This document shows, piece by piece, positions 40,340-49,243 of a stretch of DNA of 64,000 bases (positions are counted from its first letter, which is position 1; each line of letters begins with the position of its first letter). The notes below the pieces were generated by a model. It was not told where the DNA came from. It made no database searches and saw only the letters and a program-made list of their open reading frames with translations. The DNA lies in assembly GCF_040253635.1 (NCBI RefSeq), contig NZ_JBEJGX010000003.1, forward strand, positions 4,985,501 through 5,049,500. The letters run 5' to 3'. This DNA comes from Streptomyces sp. Edi2. Its GTDB lineage: Bacteria > Actinomycetota > Actinomycetes > Streptomycetales > Streptomycetaceae. Made by a program: the position numbers and the translations under genes.

Positions 40340-40834
40340 TCAGAGGCTGTAGTAGCGGGACATCGCCGCGTGCAGCCAGGCCGGCTCGCGGACCGTTTCC
40401 GCCTCCGGGCGGAAGAGCCGCTGGTACGGCTTGATGTCGAGGACCGGCGTGCCGTCCAGCGCGTCAAGTGCCCGTACGTGCAGGGTCATGCCGTCGACGC
40501 GGACCAGTTCGCAGCGCGAGACGCCGAGCCGGTTGGGGCGTTCCTTGAGCCGTTGGGCGAGGATGCCGAGCCGGGGCAGGTCGGTGCGGCCCCGGGGGTG
40601 GCAGTCGCCGGTGACGGCCGCGGTCTCGGGGACCAGATGGAAGTGAAAGACGATTTCGAGGTGTGAGAACTGCTCCAGGCCGGTCACGGCCTCGGGCCGC
40701 AGCCGCTCGGGGTCCAGCTCGATGACCGAGCTGACACCGCCCCAGCGGTCGTGTTCGGGCACGCTGCGGGGCGAGCGGACGACGCCGATGGGGTGGACGA
40801 CGTACGAGGGTGAGGTCCCGCGGGTCTCCTGCAT
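40340..40834 (-). CDS. TrmO/TsaA-like S-adenosylmethionine-dependent protein (copy 2)
   Basis: 164 aa from ATG 40834, chosen because CGGAG lies upstream; ATG 40867 is an alternative. It shares FSHLEIVFHFHLV, HPRGRTDLPRLGILAQR, ERPNRLGVSRCEL and GTPVLDIKPY with the copy at 34056-34538; about half the residues in the central block are the same by eye. Two paralogues in one operon suggest two successive SAM-dependent steps, or a heteromer, in the pathway. It lies between the PCP-thioesterase and radical SAM genes. Confidence 0.85.
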   Translation of the reverse strand: MQETRGTSPSYVVHPIGVVRSPRSVPEHDRWGGVSSVIELDPERLRPEAVTGLEQFSHLEIVFHFHLVPETAAVTGDCHPRGRTDLPRLGILAQRLKERPNRLGVSRCELVRVDGMTLHVRALDALDGTPVLDIKPYQRLFRPEAETVREPAWLHAAMSRYYSL

Positions 40835-40877
40835 GGGTACTCCGTTCCGGTGGCGGCGGTCATCCATGGGGCGGCCG

Positions 40878-41954
40878 TCAGGGGGTCAGGGCGGCCGCAG
40901 ACCTCGCGTCGAGCTGTTCGCGCAGCCGGCGGCCCAGGACCTCGACCTGGCCGGGCTCGACCATCGTGAAGTGGTCGCCCGGGACGTCGACGACGGCGGC
41001 TTGCTCCGCCACCTCGCTCCAGCCCAGGTCGTCGGGGAGCGTGCCGCCGTCCAGGGAGCGGTCGGTGACACGGAAGACGGTGACGGGGCCGTCGTAGGGC
41101 TTGATCTCGTAGGCCGCCAGGGCGTCCAGGTTGTACTGATACATGTCGATCATGCGGAGCAGCCGGTCGGCGTCGAAGTCGGCGGGCATGGTGCCGGCCT
41201 TGACGGCCCGTTCCACCAGGACCTGCGCCCGGGTGCCGGGGTCCAGCCCGCGCAGCCAGTCGACGTCCAGCTCCAGTTTGAGCCCGCGCCACAGCAGGGC
41301 GCGCAGCGCGAAGTCCGGATCCCCGCTGGGCTCGACCGTGATGCGGGTGTCCAGCAGGCCGACGAGTCCGACACGCTCACCGCGCTCTTCGAGACGGCGG
41401 GCGATCTCGTAGGCAAGCAGCCCGCCCATCGAGTAGCCGATCAGGTTCCATGCGGCACCCTCGGGGTGGACGGTCCGCAGCTGCTCGATGAAGTGCTCGG
41501 AGATCTCCTCGAGCGAGGAGAGAGGTTCCTCCCCGGGCAGCAGACCGAGCGACTGTACGGCCCAGAAGGGCTGGTCGAGGCCCATGGCACGGGCGATGGG
41601 CGGGTAGAGCAGCACGGTTCCTGACACCGGCGGCAGGGCGTACACCGGGCTGCCGCCCGCGCCCTGCTGGACGCGGACCAACTGGCCCTGCCGGTCGGCC
41701 ACGCCACCGCGGATGATCTCGGCGAGTTCGGCGACCGTGGCCGCGGAGAGCAGGTCCGCGGCGGTCAGGTCGACCTGGAAGAGCCTGCGCACCTCCACCG
41801 TCAGTTTGATGGCGAGCAGCGAGTGGCCGCCGAGCGAAAAGAAGTCGTCGTGGATGCCGACGTCGTCACGGCCCAGCAACCGGCGCCACAGGTCCGCCAG
41901 TTGGAGTTCCACGCCGTCGCGGCCGAGGACGCTGGTGTTTTCGGGGTGGGTCAT
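40878..41954 (-). CDS. Peptidyl carrier protein-thioesterase didomain
   Basis: 358 aa from ATG 41954 (GAGGGAG upstream). Residues 1-85 form a carrier protein with DDFFSLGGHSLLAIKL; Ser45 of GGHS takes phosphopantetheine. Residues about 105-350 form an NRPS-type thioesterase with the nucleophile in GYSMGGLLAYEI and a catalytic His in PGDHFTMVEPG. This is the C-terminal end of an NRPS module, detached from its adenylation partner (44196-45686), with no condensation domain anywhere in the cluster. It would hold the activated amino acid for tailoring and release it by hydrolysis, cyclisation or transfer. Confidence 0.92.
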   Translation of the reverse strand: MTHPENTSVLGRDGVELQLADLWRRLLGRDDVGIHDDFFSLGGHSLLAIKLTVEVRRLFQVDLTAADLLSAATVAELAEIIRGGVADRQGQLVRVQQGAGGSPVYALPPVSGTVLLYPPIARAMGLDQPFWAVQSLGLLPGEEPLSSLEEISEHFIEQLRTVHPEGAAWNLIGYSMGGLLAYEIARRLEERGERVGLVGLLDTRITVEPSGDPDFALRALLWRGLKLELDVDWLRGLDPGTRAQVLVERAVKAGTMPADFDADRLLRMIDMYQYNLDALAAYEIKPYDGPVTVFRVTDRSLDGGTLPDDLGWSEVAEQAAVVDVPGDHFTMVEPGQVEVLGRRLREQLDARSAAALTP

Positions 41955-42000
41955 CGTCTCCCTCGTCTGACATGTCGTAGGGGATGTGCGCACGGACCGT

Positions 42001-43230
42001 TCAGGTGGCGGTCGCGGCGGCTGCCCGGGCCCCGGCCATGCGGCCCTCGGCCCAGCGCACCGCCGGTGCCATCGCCAGCCCTCCGGCCAGGAACACCGCG
42101 CCCAGGACCAGCCAGCCGGACGTGCCCCAGTCGATGAGGAGCAGGGTCAGCGAGACCGGGCCGAACATCTGGACAGCCGCGATCCCGGTGTTGAACAGGC
42201 CCTGGTACTGGCCCTGTTTGTCCGCCGGGGCAAGCTCGTAGCCGATCACCCAGGAACCGGCGGACTGGATCATCTCGCCGTACACATGGAGTGCCGCGGC
42301 CACCGCCAGCGCAGCCGTCGCCGCCACCGGGCCACGCCCGGCCGACAGGGCGAAGGCCGCGCAGCACCCGAGCAGCGCCAGTCCGGCGATGCGGAAGGCG
42401 CGGACGGCGGAGCGCAGTCCGTCGATCTTCTTGGTGAGGGGGACCTGCAGGCCGACGACGGCGAGGGTGTTGAGGAGCAGCAGGACAGCGGTGAGCGCGG
42501 GCGGCGCTCCGGTGTGGAGCGCGATCCACAGCGGGAGGATCACTTCCAGGATCGGGATGTGCAACAGCATCACCATGTTCAGCGCGGCGAGCAGCGCGTA
42601 CGGGGTGTCGCGCAGCACCGCGAGCCGCGGTTCGCCCGGCGTGCGACGGGACGCGGGCGGTGCGGCCGGCAGCCGCAGGAACAGCAGACCGCAGCCCACG
42701 AAGCTCAACGCGTTGAGAAGAAAGGTGAGCCGGTAGGCCGTTCCGGTGTCCCATAGCAGGGCCAGACCGCCGAGCCCGGCGCCGGCCGAGACGCCCACAT
42801 TGGTGACGACGCGGATCTTGGCACGTACGCGGACGAGATTGTCGGCGTTCAGCACGGCCGGGATCAGCGCCTGCCGGGCCGCGTGGGCGCCGCGTTCGAA
42901 CAGGGCGTACAGGAAGGCGATCACGACGAACCCGGGGAAGGAGCCGGTCGTCAGGTACGCGCTGGTGGCGAGACCCGCGAGGGCGAGGAGCGCCGCCGCG
43001 GTGCCGCGCGGGCCCCTGCGGTCGGCGAGGTGGCCGAAGGGGACGCCCGCGAACAGGCCCGCGATGCCGGCGATGGTCAGGCCGAGGCCGAGCTGGGACG
43101 GGCTGAAGCCCACGATCCGGGTGAAGTAGAGGGCGGAACAGGTCAGGAAGGCGCCATTTCCCAGGGAATTGACGAGTGTGCCGAGAATGAGGGTGCGGCC
43201 GGGGCCGTCTTCGATGAGGCGGGACGTCAT
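42001..43230 (-). CDS. MFS transporter
   Basis: 409 aa from ATG 43230. About twelve hydrophobic segments, with the MFS loop motif GHLADRRGPRG between helices 2 and 3 (about residues 70-80) and further short Arg-rich cytoplasmic loops. Major facilitator proteins of this size in biosynthetic clusters normally export the product by proton antiport and give self-resistance. It overlaps the stop of the hydrolase gene by ATGA and is followed, 46 bp on, by the PCP-thioesterase. Confidence 0.9.
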   Translation of the reverse strand: MTSRLIEDGPGRTLILGTLVNSLGNGAFLTCSALYFTRIVGFSPSQLGLGLTIAGIAGLFAGVPFGHLADRRGPRGTAAALLALAGLATSAYLTTGSFPGFVVIAFLYALFERGAHAARQALIPAVLNADNLVRVRAKIRVVTNVGVSAGAGLGGLALLWDTGTAYRLTFLLNALSFVGCGLLFLRLPAAPPASRRTPGEPRLAVLRDTPYALLAALNMVMLLHIPILEVILPLWIALHTGAPPALTAVLLLLNTLAVVGLQVPLTKKIDGLRSAVRAFRIAGLALLGCCAAFALSAGRGPVAATAALAVAAALHVYGEMIQSAGSWVIGYELAPADKQGQYQGLFNTGIAAVQMFGPVSLTLLLIDWGTSGWLVLGAVFLAGGLAMAPAVRWAEGRMAGARAAAATAT

Positions 43231-43997
43231 GCGGATTTTTCCTTCGCACCGTTTCCGTTTCCGGAAAGCCCGGCGAACTGGTCCCGATAGAATTCGCGCA
43301 TCACGGACGCGATCTCCTCCGTATTGCGGTAGCAGTCGGCATGCGATCCCCGGACGGTTTCCAGCCGGAGCATTCCGCCGCTCCGGCCGGAGAGGCGTTC
43401 GCGTTCACCGGCCAGGATGTTGCCGCTGTCGGCGCCGGCCAGCACCAGCACCGGGATGCCGAGCCGTTCCAGCAGGTCCGGCAGGTGCCCGAAGTCGTAG
43501 GTCCAGCGCAGCAGACTGCCCTCGGCCCACTCGTCGGCCACGTGCAGCGCGGGGTGCGCGTCGAAGGACTGGTCGATCACCACCAGGCTCCGTACCCGGG
43601 ACGCGCCCCAGGTGACCGCGGAGACCGCCACCACCAGCCCGCCGTACGAGTACCCGACGAGGTGCAGCTCGTCCGGGAGGATGTCGGCGATGCGATGGAC
43701 GTCGGCGGAGAAGTCGAGTACCGAGTAGCCCCAGTCCGGCCGGTGGCTGTCGCCGTGGGCACGCAGCGAGGGGTGGACGGCGACGGAACCGGCCGGGCAC
43801 AGGGCGTCGCCGACGGGCCGCAGCTGGCTTTTGTCGCCGCCGAACCCGTGGAGCAGGAGCATGCTGCCCGGAGCGCCGCCGGCCCGGGGGAGCCCGGGAA
43901 CGGCGTCGTAGTCAAGCAGTTCGACGCCGCTGCCGTGTCCCGCCAGGGCCGGTGCGGGCAGAACGCGGTCTTCCGGTCCGGCAAAGCTCATTGACAT
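43227..43997 (-). CDS. Alpha/beta hydrolase, possibly a type II thioesterase or proofreading hydrolase
   Basis: 256 aa from ATG 43997 (AAGGGGG upstream; ATG 43991 is six bases on). LLLHGFGGDKSQ gives the oxyanion-hole region, GYSYGGLVVAVSA the nucleophile Ser, and SHADCYRN the catalytic His. It is the first gene of the minus-strand operon and is divergent from the adenylation gene, 198 bp apart. A stand-alone hydrolase next to a split NRPS suggests an editing thioesterase, ester cleavage or lactone opening; the sequence does not choose among these. Confidence 0.85.
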   Translation of the reverse strand: MSMSFAGPEDRVLPAPALAGHGSGVELLDYDAVPGLPRAGGAPGSMLLLHGFGGDKSQLRPVGDALCPAGSVAVHPSLRAHGDSHRPDWGYSVLDFSADVHRIADILPDELHLVGYSYGGLVVAVSAVTWGASRVRSLVVIDQSFDAHPALHVADEWAEGSLLRWTYDFGHLPDLLERLGIPVLVLAGADSGNILAGERERLSGRSGGMLRLETVRGSHADCYRNTEEIASVMREFYRDQFAGLSGNGNGAKEKSA

Positions 43998-44195
43998 CAA
44001 CCCCCTTGAGGAAAGCCGAGGTCGCTGCCCGGCCACACCAGATTCCAATTCGGTCGTGGGAAAGGTCAATGCCGGTCACTGTCCCCGGATTCTGGTACGT
44101 GACATCAGGAGTGAAGGGGAGTGAATATCTGTGGTGGGTGCCGGAATTCCGGTCGGCCCGGTCTTCGGTCCGCCGGCAGAACTGGAGGGATTTCC
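43998..44195. promoter_or_regulatory. Divergent promoter region of the biosynthetic cluster
   Basis: This 198-bp gap must drive both the leftward ten-gene operon and the rightward adenylation gene. GTACGTGAC near 44096 loosely resembles part of the repeat at 32168-32209 (reverse complement GTGCGTGAC), but the match is too short to be sure. No clear -10/-35 was seen. Confidence 0.35.
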
Positions 44196-45686
44196 ATGGG
44201 AGTCGGACTCATCCACCAGGCCGTCGCGCACCGGGCCCGGACGGCGCCGGAAGCTCCGGCGGTGGTGGACGGCACCGTACGGCTCGACTACGCCACCCTC
44301 GACGCGGCGGCGGACGCCTGGGCGGCCCGGCTGGCAGCGGCCGGGGCAGCGCCGGGCACACTGGTCCCCGTCCTGCTCCCGCGCTCGGCCCGCTTGTACG
44401 TCGCGCTGCTCGCGGTCCTCAAGTGCGGTGCCGGGTATGCCGCCCTGGACCCCAGGTGGCCGCAGGAGCGGATCGACTCCGTGCTCCGGCAGCTGGGCGG
44501 CCCCGTGCTGGTGACCGACCTCGACAGCCTGCCCGGGTGGCCCGTGTGGCAGCCCCCGGGCGACTTCGCCGCCCCGGGCGGCCCGGGTGCGTTCCACGCG
44601 TACGACGGGCCGTCCGACGCTCCGGCCACGGTCTTCTTCACGTCCGGCACCAGCGGCACACCCAAAGGCGTGGTGTCCCCGCACGCGGCCACCACACGGC
44701 TGTTCACCGCGGACGGGCCCCTCGCCTTCGGCCCCGGCACCGTCATGATGCAGGCGGCCCCGTCGGCCTGGGATGCCTTCTCCCTGGAGCTGTGGGGGAT
44801 GCTCACCACCGGCGGTACCTGTGTCACCGCCTCGGAGGACTACCTCCTCCCGGACACCCTGCGGGAACTGATCGACACCTGTGCGGTCGACAGTGCCTGG
44901 CTCACCGCCTCCCTGTTCAATCTGTTCACCGAGATCGACCTGGACTGCTTCCGGGGCCTGCACAGCCTCTACATCGGCGGGGAGCGGCTGTCGACCGCGC
45001 ATGTGGACCGGTTCCTCGCCGCCCACCCCGACGTCCGGCTGGTCAACGGCTACGGCCCGGTGGAGAGCTGCGTGTTCGCCACCGTGCACCCCGTCACCGC
45101 GCAGGACTGCCGGGCGGAGCTCGGCGTCCCCATCGGCCGTCCGGTACCCGGCACCGGAGTGCACATCCTGGACGAGGACGGGCGGGAGTGCCCGCCCGGA
45201 GGCGTGGGCGAGCTGTGCGTCAGCGGCGCCGGCCTGGCACACGGCTACCTCGGCGATCCGGCCCTGACAGCCGCTCGCTTCCACGAGAGCCGGCCGGGCG
45301 GCACCCGCCTCTACCGGACCGGCGACCAGGGCCTGAGGGACACCGACGGCGTCTTCCACTTCACCGGGCGAACCGACCGCCAGGTCAAGATCCGCGGCTA
45401 TCGCATCGAGCCGGAGGAGATCGAGGCCCACGCGGCCCGGCTCCCCGGGATCACGCACTGTGTGGCCGTCCCCGTGCCCGGCCAGCTGGGCAACTACGAC
45501 CGCCTCGCGCTGTTCTACACCTCCTCCGACGAGGCCCCCGAGGACCCCGCGCTGCTGCGCCGTTCCCTGGGCCAACAGCTGCCCGCGCACGCGGTGCCGG
45601 ACGTCGTACGGCGCGTGCACCGGCTGCCGGTGACGGCCAACGGAAAGGTCGACCGATCCGAGCTGCTGGCCACGCTCACCGGCTGA
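44196..45686 (+). CDS. Stand-alone NRPS adenylation domain
   Basis: 496 aa from ATG 44196 (TGGAGGGA upstream). All core motifs are present: A3 FFTSGTSGTPKGV, A5 VNGYGPVES, A7 YRTGDQG, A8 GRTDRQVKIRGYRIE and A10 NGKVDR with its catalytic Lys. No carrier or condensation domain follows, so it must load the separate PCP of 40878-41954. Reading the pocket by eye from WDAFSLELW, SAWLTASLF, LYIGGE and NGYGPVESCVF gives D-A-L-W-Y-G-G-V, closest to codes for valine or similar small branched amino acids; this is tentative. It converts an amino acid to its AMP ester at the expense of ATP. Confidence 0.93.
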   Translation: MGVGLIHQAVAHRARTAPEAPAVVDGTVRLDYATLDAAADAWAARLAAAGAAPGTLVPVLLPRSARLYVALLAVLKCGAGYAALDPRWPQERIDSVLRQLGGPVLVTDLDSLPGWPVWQPPGDFAAPGGPGAFHAYDGPSDAPATVFFTSGTSGTPKGVVSPHAATTRLFTADGPLAFGPGTVMMQAAPSAWDAFSLELWGMLTTGGTCVTASEDYLLPDTLRELIDTCAVDSAWLTASLFNLFTEIDLDCFRGLHSLYIGGERLSTAHVDRFLAAHPDVRLVNGYGPVESCVFATVHPVTAQDCRAELGVPIGRPVPGTGVHILDEDGRECPPGGVGELCVSGAGLAHGYLGDPALTAARFHESRPGGTRLYRTGDQGLRDTDGVFHFTGRTDRQVKIRGYRIEPEEIEAHAARLPGITHCVAVPVPGQLGNYDRLALFYTSSDEAPEDPALLRRSLGQQLPAHAVPDVVRRVHRLPVTANGKVDRSELLATLTG

Positions 45687-45737
45687 CCGCCGCGCCGGTC
45701 CCCCGTATCCAAGCCGAGCCGAGAAAGGCACCCTTCC

Positions 45738-46169
45738 ATGCCCGTCATCACCCTGCTGTCCCCCGACCCGAGCCCCGGCAGCCCCGTCCTGGCACAGATC
45801 GCCGGGGCAGTCACCGGGCTGCTGGGCATTCCCCCGCAGCACTGCTGGCTGACCTGGCAGCAGCTCGACGCCGATGCGGCGCACCGCCCCGAATGGGAGC
45901 GCGCCACCCTCCCGACCACGCCAGGGCGGCACGACACCGCCGCCCGCCCGTGTGCCCCGATCGGCTTCGTCACCTGCAAGGAAACCTACTCACGGGAGAC
46001 GGTGGGCCGGCTTCTGCGGCTGCTGCGCGACGAGCTGGCAACCGTGCTGGGAGTGCCGGGGGACGAGGTCTATCTCGCGGTGCGTCGGGCTGTGCCGGGT
46101 GAACTGCTGGTCAGGGGGGAGGTGTGGGCCGGGGACGAGCCGGCCTCCGTCCTGCGCCACCACCCCTGA
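45738..46169 (+). CDS. Small protein with Pro after Met, tautomerase-superfamily-like
   Basis: 143 aa from ATG 45738, 51 bp after the adenylation gene. The protein begins MPVITLLSPDPSPGSP, so removal of Met would leave an N-terminal Pro, the catalytic base of tautomerase-superfamily enzymes. The length fits two fused beta-alpha-beta units (LAQIAGAVTGLLGIPPQHCW and LLRLLRDELATVLGVPGDEV each look like the helix-strand of such a unit), as in cis-CaaD-like members. No other family is recognised. A role in keto-enol or dehydrohalogenation-like chemistry of the pathway is inference. It is convergent with the AfsR-like regulator. Confidence 0.65.
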   Translation: MPVITLLSPDPSPGSPVLAQIAGAVTGLLGIPPQHCWLTWQQLDADAAHRPEWERATLPTTPGRHDTAARPCAPIGFVTCKETYSRETVGRLLRLLRDELATVLGVPGDEVYLAVRRAVPGELLVRGEVWAGDEPASVLRHHP

Positions 46170-46213
46170 CTGATCCCCTCCCTGCGGGCCCCGTGTCCCG
46201 CCGCAGTCGCTGT

Positions 46214-49200
46214 TCAGCAGCGGTTCGGCTGAGGACCGTCGCTCCAAGCGGCGCTCGGGCCCCCGGCCTCCACCATCAGGTCCTCGGTGCGTTCCAGCCA
46301 TGACGTGGAGCCGAGCTCGGCGAACAGGTCGTGTGCCGCTTCCAGATGTGTGGCGGTCAGCTCGTAGTCGCTGCGTGTCAGGGCGATTTCGGCCAGCGCG
46401 TAACGCGATTTGGCCTCGATGACCCGCTCGCCCACCTGCCGCGACAGGTTCAGCGCACGGGCCAGCGTGTCGGCGGCGCTGTCCAGCCGCTTCTCCTGCC
46501 GGCGGACCGAGCCGAGCCCGTACAGCGCATACGCCTCGCCGATCCGGTCCCCGCTGCCCCGTACGATCCGCAGAACCTCCTGCAGCGCCTCCTGGGCCTG
46601 TCGCGGCTGCTCGACCGCGAGGTGGAGCTCGGCGAACCGCTGCAGTACCTGGGCCTGGACGCGACGGCAGTTCTCCTCCCGGGAGATGGTGAGGGCCTGT
46701 TCCAGGAGGGTGCGTGCCCGCTCGACGTTTCCCGAGGCCAGCCAGCAGCCGGCCAGGCTGCGCATGATGTGGGCTTCGCCGATCCGGTCGCCGACCAGCC
46801 TGGTGATCGCCAGTGCCTCGTCGTACTTCTCCCGCATGGCGGTGTCATCGCCGCGCACACTGTCCAGGTGGGCGGCATTGCGCAGCACCAGCGCGCGCCC
46901 GTGATCGTGCCCTTCCGCCTCGAACAGCTGCTGCGCCTTGCCGAAGCACTCGTCCGCCTGCTCCATGCGGGTCTGGAACATGTGCAGGGTCCCCAGGGAG
47001 TAGAGCATCGCGGCCTGGCCGATGCGGTTACCGGCCCGGGCCGATGCCTCGTGTGCCAGGCGCGTGGTCTCCTCCCAGTCGTCGAAATACCCCTTCGCCT
47101 CGAAGAGCGTGACGGAGGAGAGGGCAAGGTCCCAGCACAACTCGTCCATCCCGGCGGCGGCCGCCTGCCGGACAGCCGTCACCAGCGCCTGCCGTTCGCC
47201 GCTCAGCCAGGTCATCGGCTGCGGGACGGGTTCCACGTCCGTGGTCTCGGGCAGCCTCCAGCGCTTCGCGCTGCCGTGGATGACGGTGTAATCCCCGCCG
47301 TACTCCTCCCGGTGGGCCTCCTCGACCAGCGAGAGCCATCCGCCCAGCACCCTTGCCAGGGCAGCATCCTGTTCCTCCGGTGATTCGGTCGCGCACAGCT
47401 CCTCGCGCGCATAGGCACGCACCAGATCGTGGAAGCGGTAGCACGGCCGAAGCGAGCCGGGGTACTGAACGGTGTCCATGACCTGGGCCTCGACCAGGAG
47501 GTCAAGGATGTCCTCCGCCGAGGCGAAGTCGGTGTCCAACAGGGCTGCCGCGACCCAGGCCGGTGAGGCGGGCGCCTGGACCAGGGAGAACAACCGGAAC
47601 AGCCGCTGCGCCGACGGCGGAAGCGCCCGGTACGTCAGGCTGATGGTGGAGCGCAGTTCCAGGCCGCGGTAGCTCAGCTCGTCCAGGCGCCGACGCTCGT
47701 CCCGCAGGCGCTGGACCAGCCACTCGACCCGCCAGTGAGGGTGGGAGGCCAGCCGGGCGCCGGCGATCCGCAGCGCCAGCGGCAGTGCGTCGCACAGGTT
47801 CACCAGTTCAACAGCCGTGCCGAGTTCTGCCTGCACCCGCTCACGGCCGATGATGCCGGCCAGCAGCTCAAGGGCGTTGGCCATGTCGAACACCGTGAGA
47901 TCAATGCTGCGGACGCCGGGTACGCCCGCCAGCCGGGCCCGGCTCGTGATGATCACCGCACAGGTCGCACTTCCTGGCAGGAGCGGTGTCACCTGCTCCG
48001 CGCTGGTCACTCCGTCCAGGACCACCAGCACGCGGCTCTCCGCCAGCCTGCTGCGATACATCTCGGCCCGTTCCTGGGCATCGTCGGGAACCGCCTTGGC
48101 CGGTATCGTCAGCGCGCGGAGGAACCGGGCCAGCAGTGCCGCGATCTGTCCGTCGCCGGACGCGGTGTGCAGGTCGGCGTAGAGGTGGCCGTCGGGAAAG
48201 TGTTTGCTCACCTCGTAGGCTGCGCGTACGGCCAGGGCCGACTTGCCCACGCCCCCGGGGCCGGAGATGTCCACGATCGGAACGGCGTAACCCGGGGTCT
48301 CCGTCCGGAAGCAGGACTCCAGCAGATCCTTGATCTTGTCGAGTTCCGTGTGCCGCCCGGTGAAGTCTCCGATGCTCGCCGGTAGTTGACGTGGGATGAG
48401 GCGAAACCCGCTCTCCGGAACGTCCGGGGCGTCGGGCCGGGCCGAGGGGCGGAGGGGGACGCCTCTGTCCGGGGGAGGGGCAGGAAGATCGAGTGCCGGA
48501 GACTGCTTGAGAACCGCTTGCTCCAGGTCGCGGAGCTCCTGCCCCGGCTCGATGCCCATCTCCTCGGCGAGGGCCTTGCGCGCACGCCGGCACGCCTCCA
48601 GTGCCTCGGCCTGCCGCCCCGAGCGGTACAGCGCCAGAATGAGAAGCTCATAAAGGCGTTCGCGAAGGGGATGCTGACCGATCAGAGCCGTCAGTTCGGC
48701 ACAGACCTCCTGGTGCCTGGCGAGCAGGAGGTCGAGGCGGACCCGCTCCTCGAGAACGGTCAGGCGCGTGACATCGAGATGGGTGGCCGCATGCCGTAAA
48801 TGGTCGTTGGGCACGCCGTCCAGGGCGGGGCCGCGCCAGAGCTCCAGGGCCTTGTGCAGGGTTGCGGCCGCCTCCGTGATCCGGTCCGCCCGGGTGTCTT
48901 CCCGTGCTCTGGCGACCAGCCTGTCGAACTCCAGGCTGTCCACGCTGCCGGTGTCCATGTCGAGTACGTAGCCGGGGGCACGGGTCTTGATGGCTCCGGG
49001 CAGTCCGGCCCGGGCGAACTGCTTGCGGAGCGTCGAGACGGCGACCTGGATCTGGCCGCGTGCGGTGGTGGGAGGCGAGTCGCCCCACACTGCGTCGATC
49101 AGCTGCTCCGTGGATGCGGTGCGGTTGATGTTCAGTCCCAGCACCGCCAGGACCACTCGCTGACGCGGCCCGCCGAGGTCGAGCGAACGGCCTTCGTGGA

Positions 49201-49243
49201 CCAGCTCAACCGGCCCCAGTAGCCGAAGGATTATGTCGTCCAC
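46214..49243 (-). CDS. AfsR/SARP-type regulator (OmpR HTH-BTAD-NB-ARC-TPR)
   Basis: 1009 aa from GTG 49243, which puts the start directly at the HTH (IILRLLGPVEL); TTG 49276 and ATG 49267 are upstream alternatives. Order: OmpR-type winged HTH (1-95), BTAD activation domain (100-245), proline-rich linker, an NB-ARC/STAND ATPase with Walker A GPGGVGKSALAV (about 329) and Walker B VLVVLDGV, a winged-helix/arm region, and about six TPRs (750-990). Such AfsR-like proteins activate secondary metabolism by recruiting RNA polymerase; the ATPase and TPR parts gate activity by nucleotide and partner. It lies at the end of the cluster and is the likely global activator of it. Confidence 0.92.
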   Translation of the reverse strand: MDDIILRLLGPVELVHEGRSLDLGGPRQRVVLAVLGLNINRTASTEQLIDAVWGDSPPTTARGQIQVAVSTLRKQFARAGLPGAIKTRAPGYVLDMDTGSVDSLEFDRLVARAREDTRADRITEAAATLHKALELWRGPALDGVPNDHLRHAATHLDVTRLTVLEERVRLDLLLARHQEVCAELTALIGQHPLRERLYELLILALYRSGRQAEALEACRRARKALAEEMGIEPGQELRDLEQAVLKQSPALDLPAPPPDRGVPLRPSARPDAPDVPESGFRLIPRQLPASIGDFTGRHTELDKIKDLLESCFRTETPGYAVPIVDISGPGGVGKSALAVRAAYEVSKHFPDGHLYADLHTASGDGQIAALLARFLRALTIPAKAVPDDAQERAEMYRSRLAESRVLVVLDGVTSAEQVTPLLPGSATCAVIITSRARLAGVPGVRSIDLTVFDMANALELLAGIIGRERVQAELGTAVELVNLCDALPLALRIAGARLASHPHWRVEWLVQRLRDERRRLDELSYRGLELRSTISLTYRALPPSAQRLFRLFSLVQAPASPAWVAAALLDTDFASAEDILDLLVEAQVMDTVQYPGSLRPCYRFHDLVRAYAREELCATESPEEQDAALARVLGGWLSLVEEAHREEYGGDYTVIHGSAKRWRLPETTDVEPVPQPMTWLSGERQALVTAVRQAAAAGMDELCWDLALSSVTLFEAKGYFDDWEETTRLAHEASARAGNRIGQAAMLYSLGTLHMFQTRMEQADECFGKAQQLFEAEGHDHGRALVLRNAAHLDSVRGDDTAMREKYDEALAITRLVGDRIGEAHIMRSLAGCWLASGNVERARTLLEQALTISREENCRRVQAQVLQRFAELHLAVEQPRQAQEALQEVLRIVRGSGDRIGEAYALYGLGSVRRQEKRLDSAADTLARALNLSRQVGERVIEAKSRYALAEIALTRSDYELTATHLEAAHDLFAELGSTSWLERTEDLMVEAGGPSAAWSDGPQPNRC

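Noticed and set aside
44076..45932. 618-codon frame antisense to the adenylation domain
   Set aside because: Gly/Val/Gln-rich shadow; the plus strand has all adenylation motifs.
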